24,993 bases of DNA from Rhodospirillales bacterium (GTDB taxonomy: Bacteria; Pseudomonadota; Alphaproteobacteria; Geminicoccales; Geminicoccaceae), in contig SLRI01000328.1 of the NCBI GenBank assembly GCA_007131045.1, positions 1 through 24,993 on the forward strand, given 5' to 3'. Positions 1 to 9,334 of the stretch are shown in pieces. The notes under the pieces were generated by a model, which did no database searches, had not been told where the DNA came from, and worked only from the letters and a program-made list of their open reading frames with translations. The first letter of the stretch is position 1. Each line of letters begins with the position of its first letter. The translations under genes were made by a program, and so were the position numbers.

Positions 1-2816
<2,816 letters not shown>

Positions 2817-2860
2817 GGGCAAATGCTCCAGCTCGTTGCGGACGGGCGACCAAGGCGCCC

Positions 2861-3235
2861 CTATTCGATCGTCTCGAGAAAGGCCTGATAGGCCTCGGCG
2901 TCCATCAGGCCTTCGAGCTCGCTCTTGTCGGCGAGCTCGAGCTTGAAGAACCAGGCGCCGCCCTCGGCGTCCTCGTTGACCATGGCAGGGTTGTCCTCGA
3001 GGGCGCTGTTGCTCTCGGTGACCTTGCCGGTCGCCGGCGCGTAGACGTCGGAGGCGGCCTTGACACTCTCGACCACGGCAGCCTCGCCGCCCTTGGTCAC
3101 CTCGGTGCCCGGCCCCGGCAGCTCGACGAAGACCACATCACCCAGCTGCTCCTGGGCGTGGTCGGTGATGCCGACCGTGGCGATATCCCCCGCCACGTCC
3201 AGCCACTCGTGATCCTTGGTAAAGTAGCGCGCCAT
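2861..3235 (-). CDS. gcvH: Glycine cleavage system H protein (lipoyl carrier)
   Basis: GcvH is the small cytoplasmic carrier whose lipoyl-lysine shuttles the aminomethyl group between the P, T and L proteins. The product is 124 residues, a normal length for the family. It opens with the typical FTKDHEWL stretch (residues 5-12), followed by [19 protein letters not shown]. The lipoylation motif ESVKAASD puts the modified lysine at K59, and the C-terminal half keeps the [17 protein letters not shown] block. The ATG at 3235 is preceded by a clear GGGGAAG ribosome binding site. The gene starts 11 bp after the gcvT stop and ends 44 bp before gcvP, so the three are almost certainly co-transcribed under the upstream glycine riboswitch. 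No oddities are seen. Confidence 0.98.
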   Translation of the reverse strand: MARYFTKDHEWLDVAGDIATVGITDHAQEQLGDVVFVELPGPGTEVTKGGEAAVVESVKAASDVYAPATGKVTESNSALEDNPAMVNEDAEGGAWFFKLELADKSELEGLMDAEAYQAFLETIE

Positions 3236-3246
3236 CGATCTTCCCC

Positions 3247-4350
3247 TCAGCGATGATAACGGTGCGGCACGAACGGCAGCTTTGAAACCTCGGCCGGCAC
3301 GGGCTTGCCGCGCAGCTCGATCGCGAGCCTGGTGCCGGGTTCGCGCAGCCGGTTCTCGACATAGCCCATGGCGACGGGTGCCTGGATGGTGGGGCCGAAG
3401 CCACCGCTGGTGACCCGGCCGACCCGATTGCCGGCCTCGTCCTGGATCGCCGCCCCCTCGCGCGCCGGCGCACGGCCCTCGGGGCGGAGCCCGACGAGAC
3501 GGCGCGACGGCCCGTCCTTCAGCTCGCGAAGGATGCGTTCCTCGCCAAAAAAACCACCCTCCGCCCGCCGGCGCTTGCCGATCGTCCAGGCGAGCGAGGC
3601 TTCGACGGGGCTCGTGGTCTCGTCGATGTCGTGGCCGTAGAGGCAGAGCCCGGCCTCGAGCCTGAGCGAATCCCGAGCACCCAGCCCCGCCGGCGCAACG
3701 TTCTCGTTGGCGAGCAGCGTGCGAGCGAGCTTCTGCGCGTGGTCGGCATGGACCGAGATCTCGAAGCCGTCCTCGCCGGTATAGCCGAGCCTCGAGACGC
3801 GCACGTCGAGGCCCGAAAGCACCAGCTCGCGGCTCTCCATGAAGGCGAGCTCGTCGACCTCGGGGGCCAAGCCGGCAAGGACGTCGACGGCGGCCGGACC
3901 CTGCAGCGCCAGGAGCGCACGATCGGCCAGCAGGCGGACGTCGTGGTCGGGCAAATGCGCTTCCAGATGCGCCAGATCACCCTCGCGCCCGCCGGCATTG
4001 ACGACGACGAAGAGGCCGGTCTCGGTCGCAGTGACGATCAGATCGTCGATCATCCCGCCGCTCTCGTTGGTGAGCTGCGTATAGCGCGCCCGGCCGGGTG
4101 CCAGGCCCTGGATATCCGCCGGCACCAGTCGCTCGATTGCCGCTGCCGCCTCCGGCCCTTCGATCAGCACCTGGCCCATGTGCGAGACATCGAAGAGGGC
4201 GGCACGCTCGCGGGCCTGACCATGCTCCTTGATGATGCCGGTCGGGAACTGCACCGGCATGGCCCAGCCGGCGAAATCGACCATGCGACCGCCGAGTTCG
4301 CGGTGCAGGGCATCGAGCGGTGTGGTCGAGAGATCGGTCAAGGCATGCAC
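3247..4350 (-). CDS. gcvT: Aminomethyltransferase, glycine cleavage T protein
   Basis: GcvT releases ammonia from the aminomethyl group on GcvH and transfers the one-carbon unit to tetrahydrofolate. The 367-residue product has the family length. It has an N-terminal GCV_T folate-binding domain (roughly residues 10-255) and a C-terminal beta-barrel domain (about 280-360). Visible signatures are [11 protein letters not shown] (25-35), [12 protein letters not shown] (95-106, with the folate-contacting Asp pair at 102-103) and YTGEDGFEI (190-198). The start is uncertain. The longest frame begins at a GTG (4350), while a TTG at 4341 has GGGG eight bases upstream and is a good alternative. The only nearby ATG (4346) is out of frame. 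It is the first gene of the operon and lies about 45 nt after the second riboswitch aptamer. Confidence 0.96.
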   Translation of the reverse strand: MHALTDLSTTPLDALHRELGGRMVDFAGWAMPVQFPTGIIKEHGQARERAALFDVSHMGQVLIEGPEAAAAIERLVPADIQGLAPGRARYTQLTNESGGMIDDLIVTATETGLFVVVNAGGREGDLAHLEAHLPDHDVRLLADRALLALQGPAAVDVLAGLAPEVDELAFMESRELVLSGLDVRVSRLGYTGEDGFEISVHADHAQKLARTLLANENVAPAGLGARDSLRLEAGLCLYGHDIDETTSPVEASLAWTIGKRRRAEGGFFGEERILRELKDGPSRRLVGLRPEGRAPAREGAAIQDEAGNRVGRVTSGGFGPTIQAPVAMGYVENRLREPGTRLAIELRGKPVPAEVSKLPFVPHRYHR

Positions 4351-4368
4351 CCCGCTGCAGCGTCAGAC

Positions 4369-4388
4369 GCGAAGCCGCATGGCTCCGC
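4369..4388 (-). promoter_or_regulatory. Hairpin between glycine riboswitch and gcvT start (possible expression platform)
   Basis: In the minus-strand transcript an eight-pair stem (GCGGAGCC against GGCTTCGC, one G-U pair) with the four-base loop AUGC lies just after the second aptamer and about 20 nt before the gcvT start region. No run of U follows, so it does not look like an intrinsic terminator. Its position suggests an element that affects ribosome access or links the aptamer to the start site. The hairpin is read directly; its regulatory role is inference. Confidence 0.4.
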
Positions 4389-4395
4389 CACGACG

Positions 4396-4575
4396 CCCCC
4401 TCTGTCCCTGACCTGAGAGATTCAGACGGCAGCTGCCGTCTTCCCCGTCGGTGGGGTGCCATCGCACCCGCTCTCCAGAGGGCCAACTCGCGCGCGGTCC
4501 TGGTGCCTGAGAGTTTCCGGGGCGGTTGCTCCTTCGGCGCCGACAAAACCCGAAGGCCTTGCCGAACTCTCCCAC
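4396..4575 (-). promoter_or_regulatory. Tandem glycine riboswitch upstream of gcvT
   Basis: On the minus strand the leader contains two successive glycine aptamers. The first (about 4575 to 4480) has GGGAGAG, GCGCCGAAGGAGCAACCGCC and CUCUCAGGCACCAGGACCG. The second (about 4480 to 4396) begins with the linker-type CUCUGGAGAG, then has CACCGACGGGGAAGACGGC and ends in CUCUCAGGUCAGGGACAGAGGGG. These match the conserved cores of the type I and type II halves of the glycine riboswitch family. The element lies between a promoter-like sequence and gcvT, where such riboswitches usually activate glycine catabolism genes. No terminator is visible in the downstream platform, so translational control seems more likely. 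The mechanism is inferred. Confidence 0.93.
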
Positions 4576-4596
4576 ACGCGATTACAGCCGAAAGAG

Positions 4597-4624
4597 ATGG
4601 TAGCGCGCCGGCGGGCGTGGTCAA
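4597..4624 (-). promoter_or_regulatory. Putative sigma70 promoter of the gcvTHP operon
   Basis: On the minus strand TTGACC (4624-4619) and TACCAT (4602-4597) are separated by 16 bp. They match the -35 box at five of six positions and the -10 box at four of six. A start site 6-8 nt downstream would fall at about 4590, just ahead of the first riboswitch aptamer, which is where transcription must begin. Assignment is by motif and position only. Confidence 0.6.
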
Positions 4625-4720
4625 GCTGGTGTTTGGTGGCTGGCACGAGCACTGAAACTTCGTCGCCGCGCGCTATCTTGCTGCAGCGGAACGACACGAC
4701 AACAGAAAGGGAGCCCGCCG

Positions 4721-5335
4721 ATGCCGACCAGACCGAGCGTTGCCGCCGCCTTGGCACTCGTTGCCGGCCTCGCCTCGGCCAGCACCGCCAAGGCCCAGGA
4801 GACTGCCGACGCGATCTTCGCCGGCGGGTGCTTTTGGTGCGTCGAGGCCGACATGGACAAGGTGCCGGGGGTGAGCGAGACGGTCTCGGGCTATATCGGT
4901 GGGGAGAACGACGACCCGACCTACGAGAACCACAAGGCGTTCGGCCATTACCAGGCGGTGCGGGTCACCTTCGATCCGTCCGCGACGAGCTATGCCGAGC
5001 TGCTCGACATTTTCCTGCGGACCATCGACGTCACGGACGACGGAGGACAGTTTTGCGACCGCGGGCCCGCCTATCGAAGCGCGATCTTCGTCGCCGACGA
5101 CGACAAGCGCGAGGCGGCCGAGGCGGCGATCGCGGCCGCCGAGGCGGTGCTCGGGCGGTCCGTCGTCACCCCCGTCCTCGATGCTCCTGCCTTCTGGCCG
5201 GCCGAGGACTACCACCAGGAGTACTACCTGGAGAATTCGTTCCGCTACACCGGCTACCGCTTCGCCTGCGGCCGCGACCGGCAGGTCCGGCAGGTGTGGG
5301 GTGAGGAGGCCTTTCAGGGGCTGGCGAAGGACTGA
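4721..5335 (+). CDS. msrA: Peptide-methionine (S)-S-oxide reductase with signal peptide
   Basis: MsrA reduces the S epimer of methionine sulfoxide in proteins, repairing oxidative damage. The 204-residue product carries the active-site motif GGCFWCVE with catalytic C37. It also has the conserved blocks YENHKAFGHYQAVRV-like (68-82), YRSAIF (118-123) and DYHQEYYLENSFRYTGYR (163-180). Further cysteines at 40, 112 and 183 are candidate resolving residues. Residues 1-25 look like a cleavable signal peptide (hydrophobic A/L/V core, then AKA), so the enzyme is probably periplasmic, unlike the usual cytosolic MsrA. The loop DVTDDGGQFCDRGPAYRS differs from the common DPTTLNRQGNDVGTQYRS form. An AAGGGAG ribosome site lies 8 nt before the ATG. 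A weak promoter (CTGAAA-16-TATCTT, 4652-4679) may drive it. The gene is divergent from gcvT, and its TGA directly abuts the opposing sel1-type stop. Confidence 0.94.
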   Translation: MPTRPSVAAALALVAGLASASTAKAQETADAIFAGGCFWCVEADMDKVPGVSETVSGYIGGENDDPTYENHKAFGHYQAVRVTFDPSATSYAELLDIFLRTIDVTDDGGQFCDRGPAYRSAIFVADDDKREAAEAAIAAAEAVLGRSVVTPVLDAPAFWPAEDYHQEYYLENSFRYTGYRFACGRDRQVRQVWGEEAFQGLAKD

Positions 5336-5938
5336 TCAGCCGGGCCGCCAGTTCTCCGCCCGTTCCACCGCGAGCTCGACCTCCGCCTCGCTCATCCGCC
5401 GCTCGAGCGCGCGCTGATCGCGGGTCGCCAGTGGGCGGATCGAGGTGCGGTCGCGCGATGCGAGCGCCATCCACATATGCGCCTCGACCAGATCGCGCGG
5501 CACGGCGAGGCCGTGCGTATACATCCGGCCGAGATTGTACTGCGCTGCCGGATCGCCCTGCGCAGCCGCCGAGTGATACCATCTCAACGCCTCGGACTGG
5601 CTGCGCTGCACGCCGCGCCCGTGATGATACATGAATCCCAGATGGTATTGCGCCTTGGCGTAGCCGCGGTCGGCCGCCCGCTCGAACCAACGAAAAGCCG
5701 CTTCACGATCCTGCGGCACGCCGTAGCCGTTGTCGTACATGATCCCGAGATAGGTCTCGGCCCGGGGATCGTTGGCCTCGGCCAGCGGCGTCCAGATGGC
5801 GACCGCGGTCTCGTAGTCGCCGAGCTCGGCCGCGGCCTTGCCGTCGATCAACCGATCGGCCGCCGCCGGGGCCGCGAGCAGGGCCAGTGTCAAGGCCCCG
5901 CAAATTGCCCCGTGCCGCACGCCCATCTTCCTCACCAT
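5336..5938 (-). CDS. Secreted Sel1-like repeat protein
   Basis: The product is a short solenoid protein with about three Sel1/TPR-like repeats. They read along the lines of AxTYLGIMYDNGYGVPQDREAA, AQYHLGFMYHHGRGVQRSQSEA and AQYNLGRMYTHGLAVPRDLVEA, spaced by 36 residues. Sel1 repeats mediate protein-protein contacts, and no enzymatic function is implied. The start chosen is the ATG at 5938, which has AGGAG nine nt upstream. It gives a 200-residue protein beginning with a signal peptide (MVRKMG, hydrophobic core, AAPAAAD), so export to the periplasm is likely. A longer frame from the ATG at 5974 adds 12 residues but has no ribosome site. The stop codon abuts that of msrA with no base between (TGATCA). 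The biological partner cannot be told from the sequence. Confidence 0.9.
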   Translation of the reverse strand: MVRKMGVRHGAICGALTLALLAAPAAADRLIDGKAAAELGDYETAVAIWTPLAEANDPRAETYLGIMYDNGYGVPQDREAAFRWFERAADRGYAKAQYHLGFMYHHGRGVQRSQSEALRWYHSAAAQGDPAAQYNLGRMYTHGLAVPRDLVEAHMWMALASRDRTSIRPLATRDQRALERRMSEAEVELAVERAENWRPG

Positions 5939-6116
5939 TCCGTTCAACTCCTGCTCCAAGCTTGCCTCTGGCATGTGACGCTATCTTGCGCCAGTCGCTG
6001 TTCGGATAAAGCCGATGCCGCAGCTCGGTTCAACCTCCGGGGTGGAGCTGTGCCCGATCTGCCACTAGCATGACACCCAGATCGAAGCGCTCAGCGGAGC
6101 GAAGGGGGCAGGCAGC

Positions 6117-7385
6117 GTGACGCTCGACGACAATGCCAGTGAAATGCAGCAGCCGAGCGACGACGCCGCGCCACCGATTCCGCCGCTCTGGGCGCCGCCG
6201 CTGGGCGAAGCGGCGCCGCGCGGGCTCTGCACCGATTGCGGCATCTCGCGCAGCCGCGAGCCCAAGGCCTGCGGCCGGGCGTGCCAGTTCATCAAGCCCG
6301 ACTATCCGGGACTCGAGGCCAGCGTGCACGGCCGGGCCCGCGACCCCGAGCGGGGCGACGAACGCTTCTTCGGACCCTACCGGCGGATGCTCCGGGCCGC
6401 CCTGGAGCATCCTCGGGAGGGGGCCCAGTGGACCGGGATCACGACCCGGATCGGCGAGCGGCTGCTCGAGACCGGCACGGTCGACGCGGTTCTCACCATG
6501 GCGCCCGACCCCGACGACCGCTGGCGCCCTCTCCCGGTCATCGTCACCCGCCCCGAGGCGATGGCGCAGTGCCGCGGCATGCGGATGGGCTACGCGCCGC
6601 TCCTCGCACTTTTGGAGCCTGCCCGCGCCCAGGGCTTCAGGCGGCTCGCCGTCATCGGCATCCCGTGCCAGGTCTATGCCCTGAGAGCGCTCGAGGCGGA
6701 GCTCGGTCTCGACGCCCTCTACGTCGTCGGCACGCCCTGCTCGGACAACACCACGACCGAGCGCTTCCACGAGTTTCTGGCCCTCCTCGACCCCGAGCCC
6801 GGCGCGATCAGCTATCTCGAGTTCCGTGCCGACTACCATGTGGAGCTGCGCTTCGACGACGGCCGCAAGCGGGAAATCCCCTTCTTGAAGCTGCCGATCT
6901 CGAAGCTGCCGCCCGACTTCTTCCCGATGACCTGCCGCACCTGCGTCGACTACACCAACGTGCTGGCCGACATCACCGTCGGCTACATGGGCGGCGAGGG
7001 CGAGCAGTGGCTCTTGGTCCGCAACGCGCGCGGCGAAGAGCTGCTCGGCCTTCTCGACGGCGACCTCAGGACTGCCGAGCCCGGCAGCCGCGGCAAGCGG
7101 AAGAGCTCGGTCGCGGGCTTCATGGCCAATGTCGAGCGTGCCGCCGGGGGCCTGCCGCTGCGCACCATGCCGGACTGGCTGCGGCCCTTGATGGGCTGGC
7201 TGATGCCGAAGATCGGCCCCAAGGGCCTCGAGTTCGCCCGGACCCGGGTGGAGATGAAGGCGCTGGAGACCGTCCTCCATCTGCGGCGCAGCTACCCCAA
7301 GCGGATGCGCCACATGATCCCGGCGCATGTCTGGCGGCTGGTCGAGCCCTACGGCCTGAAGCCGGAGCCGGGCGAGCGCCATTGA
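6117..7385 (+). CDS. BciB/FrhB-family iron-sulfur flavoprotein, candidate divinyl chlorophyllide 8-vinyl reductase
   Basis: The 422-residue protein belongs to the coenzyme F420 hydrogenase/dehydrogenase beta-subunit family. This family includes BciB (8-vinyl reductase of chlorophyll and bacteriochlorophyll synthesis) and plant 7-hydroxymethyl chlorophyll a reductase. These enzymes use FAD and [4Fe-4S] clusters with ferredoxin as donor. The N-terminal cysteines C38, C41, C52 and C56 form a cluster-binding region. The FrhB N domain follows (about 85-160), then GIPCQVYALRAL (C184) and GTPCSDN (C208). The segment MTCRTCVDYTNVLADITVGY (271-290, C273 and C276) is very close to the BciB/HCAR type. 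The GTG start at 6117 has GGGGGC upstream, and no other good start is in frame. There are no pigment genes in the window, so the substrate is uncertain. The family call is firm; the BciB function is inference from motif likeness. Confidence 0.82.
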   Translation: MTLDDNASEMQQPSDDAAPPIPPLWAPPLGEAAPRGLCTDCGISRSREPKACGRACQFIKPDYPGLEASVHGRARDPERGDERFFGPYRRMLRAALEHPREGAQWTGITTRIGERLLETGTVDAVLTMAPDPDDRWRPLPVIVTRPEAMAQCRGMRMGYAPLLALLEPARAQGFRRLAVIGIPCQVYALRALEAELGLDALYVVGTPCSDNTTTERFHEFLALLDPEPGAISYLEFRADYHVELRFDDGRKREIPFLKLPISKLPPDFFPMTCRTCVDYTNVLADITVGYMGGEGEQWLLVRNARGEELLGLLDGDLRTAEPGSRGKRKSSVAGFMANVERAAGGLPLRTMPDWLRPLMGWLMPKIGPKGLEFARTRVEMKALETVLHLRRSYPKRMRHMIPAHVWRLVEPYGLKPEPGERH

Positions 7386-7614
7386 GGCCGTCACAAGGCT
7401 GTAAAACATACCGACAGCGCCCTAGCCGAGGGCCGGCATCGATCGACGCAAGTCGAGGCGGCGCCGCCGGTCGAATTGTTCCGGTCCGACCGCGGTTTGC
7501 AGCCTTTGCGATGTATTTCGTGACATATGGGTGACAGTGACGCGCAGCCGGTTCGCCTGATCTTCCGCTGCAAGTCTGTGGCTGATTTCCCGACAGGTCG
7601 TTCCCCTCGCGCGA

Positions 7615-8091
7615 TCAGTCCTCGGCAGCGGGCGCCGCGTTCGATCCGTAGCTGACGACGACGGGCACCGATCGGGCGGTGTCGATCCACTCGGCCACCT
7701 CCTCCATGGTCGGCGAGCGGCGGGCCAGTTGCTCCTCCAGGTTGTAGGTCCTCAGCGCCGCGTGCAGGGCCGCGGGCTCCTGTCGGGCCAACGTCTCGAT
7801 ATCGGCGACACCGATCTCTTCCAGCATCAAGCCGAACACCGTGCCGATCCCGCGAATGCGTGCCATATCTGCACGCTGCACCAACTGCAGCAGGACGGCC
7901 TCGTCGATTCCCGTGCTCGCGATCAAGTTCGCACGGGACGCCGCGTCGCCGGCCGCCAGCAGCAACTGGCCGCAGGTGGCGATGCGGCGGCTCTTCAGCC
8001 GCAAGCGCACCATCGGCGGCACGCCGCGGAGCTTGCTGATCGGCAGCGGGTGTCGACGGCCGAGAACTCTCTCTTGTTCGCTTGCAACCAT
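7615..8091 (-). CDS. DUF4332 helix-hairpin-helix protein
   Basis: The 158-residue product resembles DUF4332 proteins, which carry two helix-hairpin-helix-like units related to those that contact DNA in other proteins. The second unit is clear: RADMARIRGIGTVFGLMLEEIGV (73-95) is followed by an ETLARQEPAALHAAL helix and the family-type ending RRSPTMEEVAEWIDTAR (124-140). The first unit (about 17-65, PISKLRGV and STGIDEAVLLQLVQ) is less regular. The ATG at 8091 has only a weak upstream purine stretch (GCGAGAAAA). No signal peptide is seen, so it is probably cytoplasmic. It is transcribed convergently toward the BciB-like gene, with 229 bp between their stop codons, and is not obviously in an operon. 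Its function is unknown. Confidence 0.8.
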   Translation of the reverse strand: MVASEQERVLGRRHPLPISKLRGVPPMVRLRLKSRRIATCGQLLLAAGDAASRANLIASTGIDEAVLLQLVQRADMARIRGIGTVFGLMLEEIGVADIETLARQEPAALHAALRTYNLEEQLARRSPTMEEVAEWIDTARSVPVVVSYGSNAAPAAED

Positions 8092-8254
8092 AATATTTTC
8101 TCGCTCATGACGCTGCAGTCATGAGCCCGCACTCGCAGAATGGCCGGGCGCGCGCTCGGCAAGCCACTCCGCAAGCGGCGCACCAGGATAAATTAAGCTG
8201 GCAAATTCAATGGCGTAAAAAACAAAAAGCGGTTGTTGCTGTTAGCCTGCACGG

Positions 8255-8269
8255 CGCCCCGGAGGGGCG
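8255..8269 (-). terminator. Possible terminator hairpin after the gsp operon
   Basis: A perfect six-pair stem (CGCCCC/GGGGCG) with a three-base loop lies about 75 nt beyond the cupin stop. In the minus-strand direction a U-rich stretch (CUUUUUGUUUUUU, about 8217-8231) follows, but only after some 25 nt, so the layout is not a classic intrinsic terminator. It is the best candidate for ending the secretion operon transcript. Confidence is low. Confidence 0.25.
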
Positions 8270-8344
8270 AATCGGGAAATCTGTAAGTGAACGCGTCAGC
8301 CGAGCGGTCACCATCGGGCAAGAACGCCCGGCATCCGCCGGCGG

Positions 8345-8710
8345 TCAGGTCCGCCCGTAGCTGTCCTCGAAGCGGACGATGTCGTTCTCGTCGAGCTTCT
8401 CGCCGGTCTGCACCTCGATGAAGATCACCACCTCCTGGCCGCGGTTCTCGACCCGGTGCACGATGCCCAAGGGCAGGTAGACATGGCTGTCGGGTCCGAC
8501 CTCGAGGATCTCCTCGCCGCGGGTCACGTGGGCGGTGCCGCTGGTGATCACCCAGTGCTCGGCGCGGTGGTGATGCTTTTGCAAGGAGAGACAGCCGCCC
8601 GGATGGACGGTGATCCGCTTGACGCAGAAACAGGGACCGACATCGAGAACCTCCCAACGCCCCCACGGCCGATCGTCGGCATCGCCCCGACGGTAGGCTA
8701 CCTCGCTCAT
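8345..8710 (-). CDS. Stand-alone cupin of type II phosphomannose isomerase
   Basis: The 121-residue product matches the C-terminal cupin domain of bifunctional mannose-1-phosphate guanylyltransferase/mannose-6-phosphate isomerase (ManC/AlgA). It lacks the nucleotidyltransferase part. It runs RPWGRWEVLD (14-23), VKRITVHPGGCLSLQKHHHRAEHW (30-53) and YLPLGIVHRVEN (78-89), and ends IVRFEDSYGR. Candidate metal ligands are H46, H48, E51/H52 and H85. Such isolated domains are annotated as mannose-6-phosphate isomerase or as cupins; whether this one catalyses fructose-6-P/mannose-6-P isomerisation is not shown. A strong ribosome site (GGAAAGGA) precedes the ATG. The gene starts 24 bp after gspM on the same strand, so it may be the last gene of the secretion operon, an unexplained association. 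Confidence 0.9.
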   Translation of the reverse strand: MSEVAYRRGDADDRPWGRWEVLDVGPCFCVKRITVHPGGCLSLQKHHHRAEHWVITSGTAHVTRGEEILEVGPDSHVYLPLGIVHRVENRGQEVVIFIEVQTGEKLDENDIVRFEDSYGRT

Positions 8711-8734
8711 CGCTCTCGTCCTTTCCTGTCGCCG

Positions 8735-9334
8735 CTATCCGGCATCCGCCGCGCCGCGCTCGCCCGTGGTCTCGGCGCTCTGCCCGGCGCGGGTATAGCC
8801 TACGACGATGATCTCGGTCAGCACCAGCCCCGAGGTCGCGGCGAGATCCTCGCTGCGCACGCTCAGCCGCTCGACGGTCAAGACCGGTTCCGCACTCTCG
8901 ATCTCGTGCAAAAAGGCTCGCAGCCCCTCGAGATCGATCGCCCCGCGCAGGCGCACCCCGATCCGCTGGACGGGCGGCTCGAGCACCGGCTCCAGCACCT
9001 GGGTGGTATCCAGCAGCCCGCCCGCCTCCTGCAGGAACCGACCGAGCTGGCCGGCCAGGGCCGCACCGGCGACCGCTGCCGTCTCGGCCTTCATCAGCCG
9101 CGGGTCGAGGTCGGCCAGCCGTTCCAACTGGCGCAGCTCCGCCAGTACCTGCTCGCGGGTCACCAGCCGCTCCTCGAGCTGCTCGACATGCTTCTCCAGC
9201 TCCGTCAAGGCAGCGGTCTGGCGATCCGCCTGCCGCAGCGGCAGGACGACCAGCAACGCACTCGCCAGCAAGGGCAGCAGGAGCAGGCCAATGGCCAAAA
9301 AGCGCCGCCAGCCGAGACCGAGACCGGCCATCAT
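8735..9334 (-). CDS. gspM: Type II secretion system inner-membrane protein GspM
   Basis: GspM is a bitopic inner-membrane protein that pairs with GspL in the assembly platform. The 199-residue product has one N-terminal membrane segment (about residues 12-32). A predicted coiled coil follows (LTELEKHVEQLEERLVTREQ region), then a periplasmic ferredoxin-like domain, the usual GspM layout. Primary sequence conservation of GspM is low, so the call leans on topology and on its place after gspL. The start is one of two consecutive ATG codons (9334, 9331). The first overlaps the gspL TGA as ATGA, implying translational coupling. The same frame is open far upstream, but that extension lies over gspL and is not coding. 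Confidence 0.85.
   Translation of the reverse strand: MMAGLGLGWRRFLAIGLLLLPLLASALLVVLPLRQADRQTAALTELEKHVEQLEERLVTREQVLAELRQLERLADLDPRLMKAETAAVAGAALAGQLGRFLQEAGGLLDTTQVLEPVLEPPVQRIGVRLRGAIDLEGLRAFLHEIESAEPVLTVERLSVRSEDLAATSGLVLTEIIVVGYTRAGQSAETTGERGAADAG

Noticed and set aside
4631..4650. A TGGCAC element upstream of msrA resembling half a sigma54 promoter
   Set aside because: The required TTGC half at the right spacing is missing (CTGA is found).
7457..7468. The palindrome GGCGGCGCCGCC in the spacer after the BciB-like gene
   Set aside because: Short self-complementary GC runs are expected in this composition. No U-run or operator context supports a terminator or binding site.
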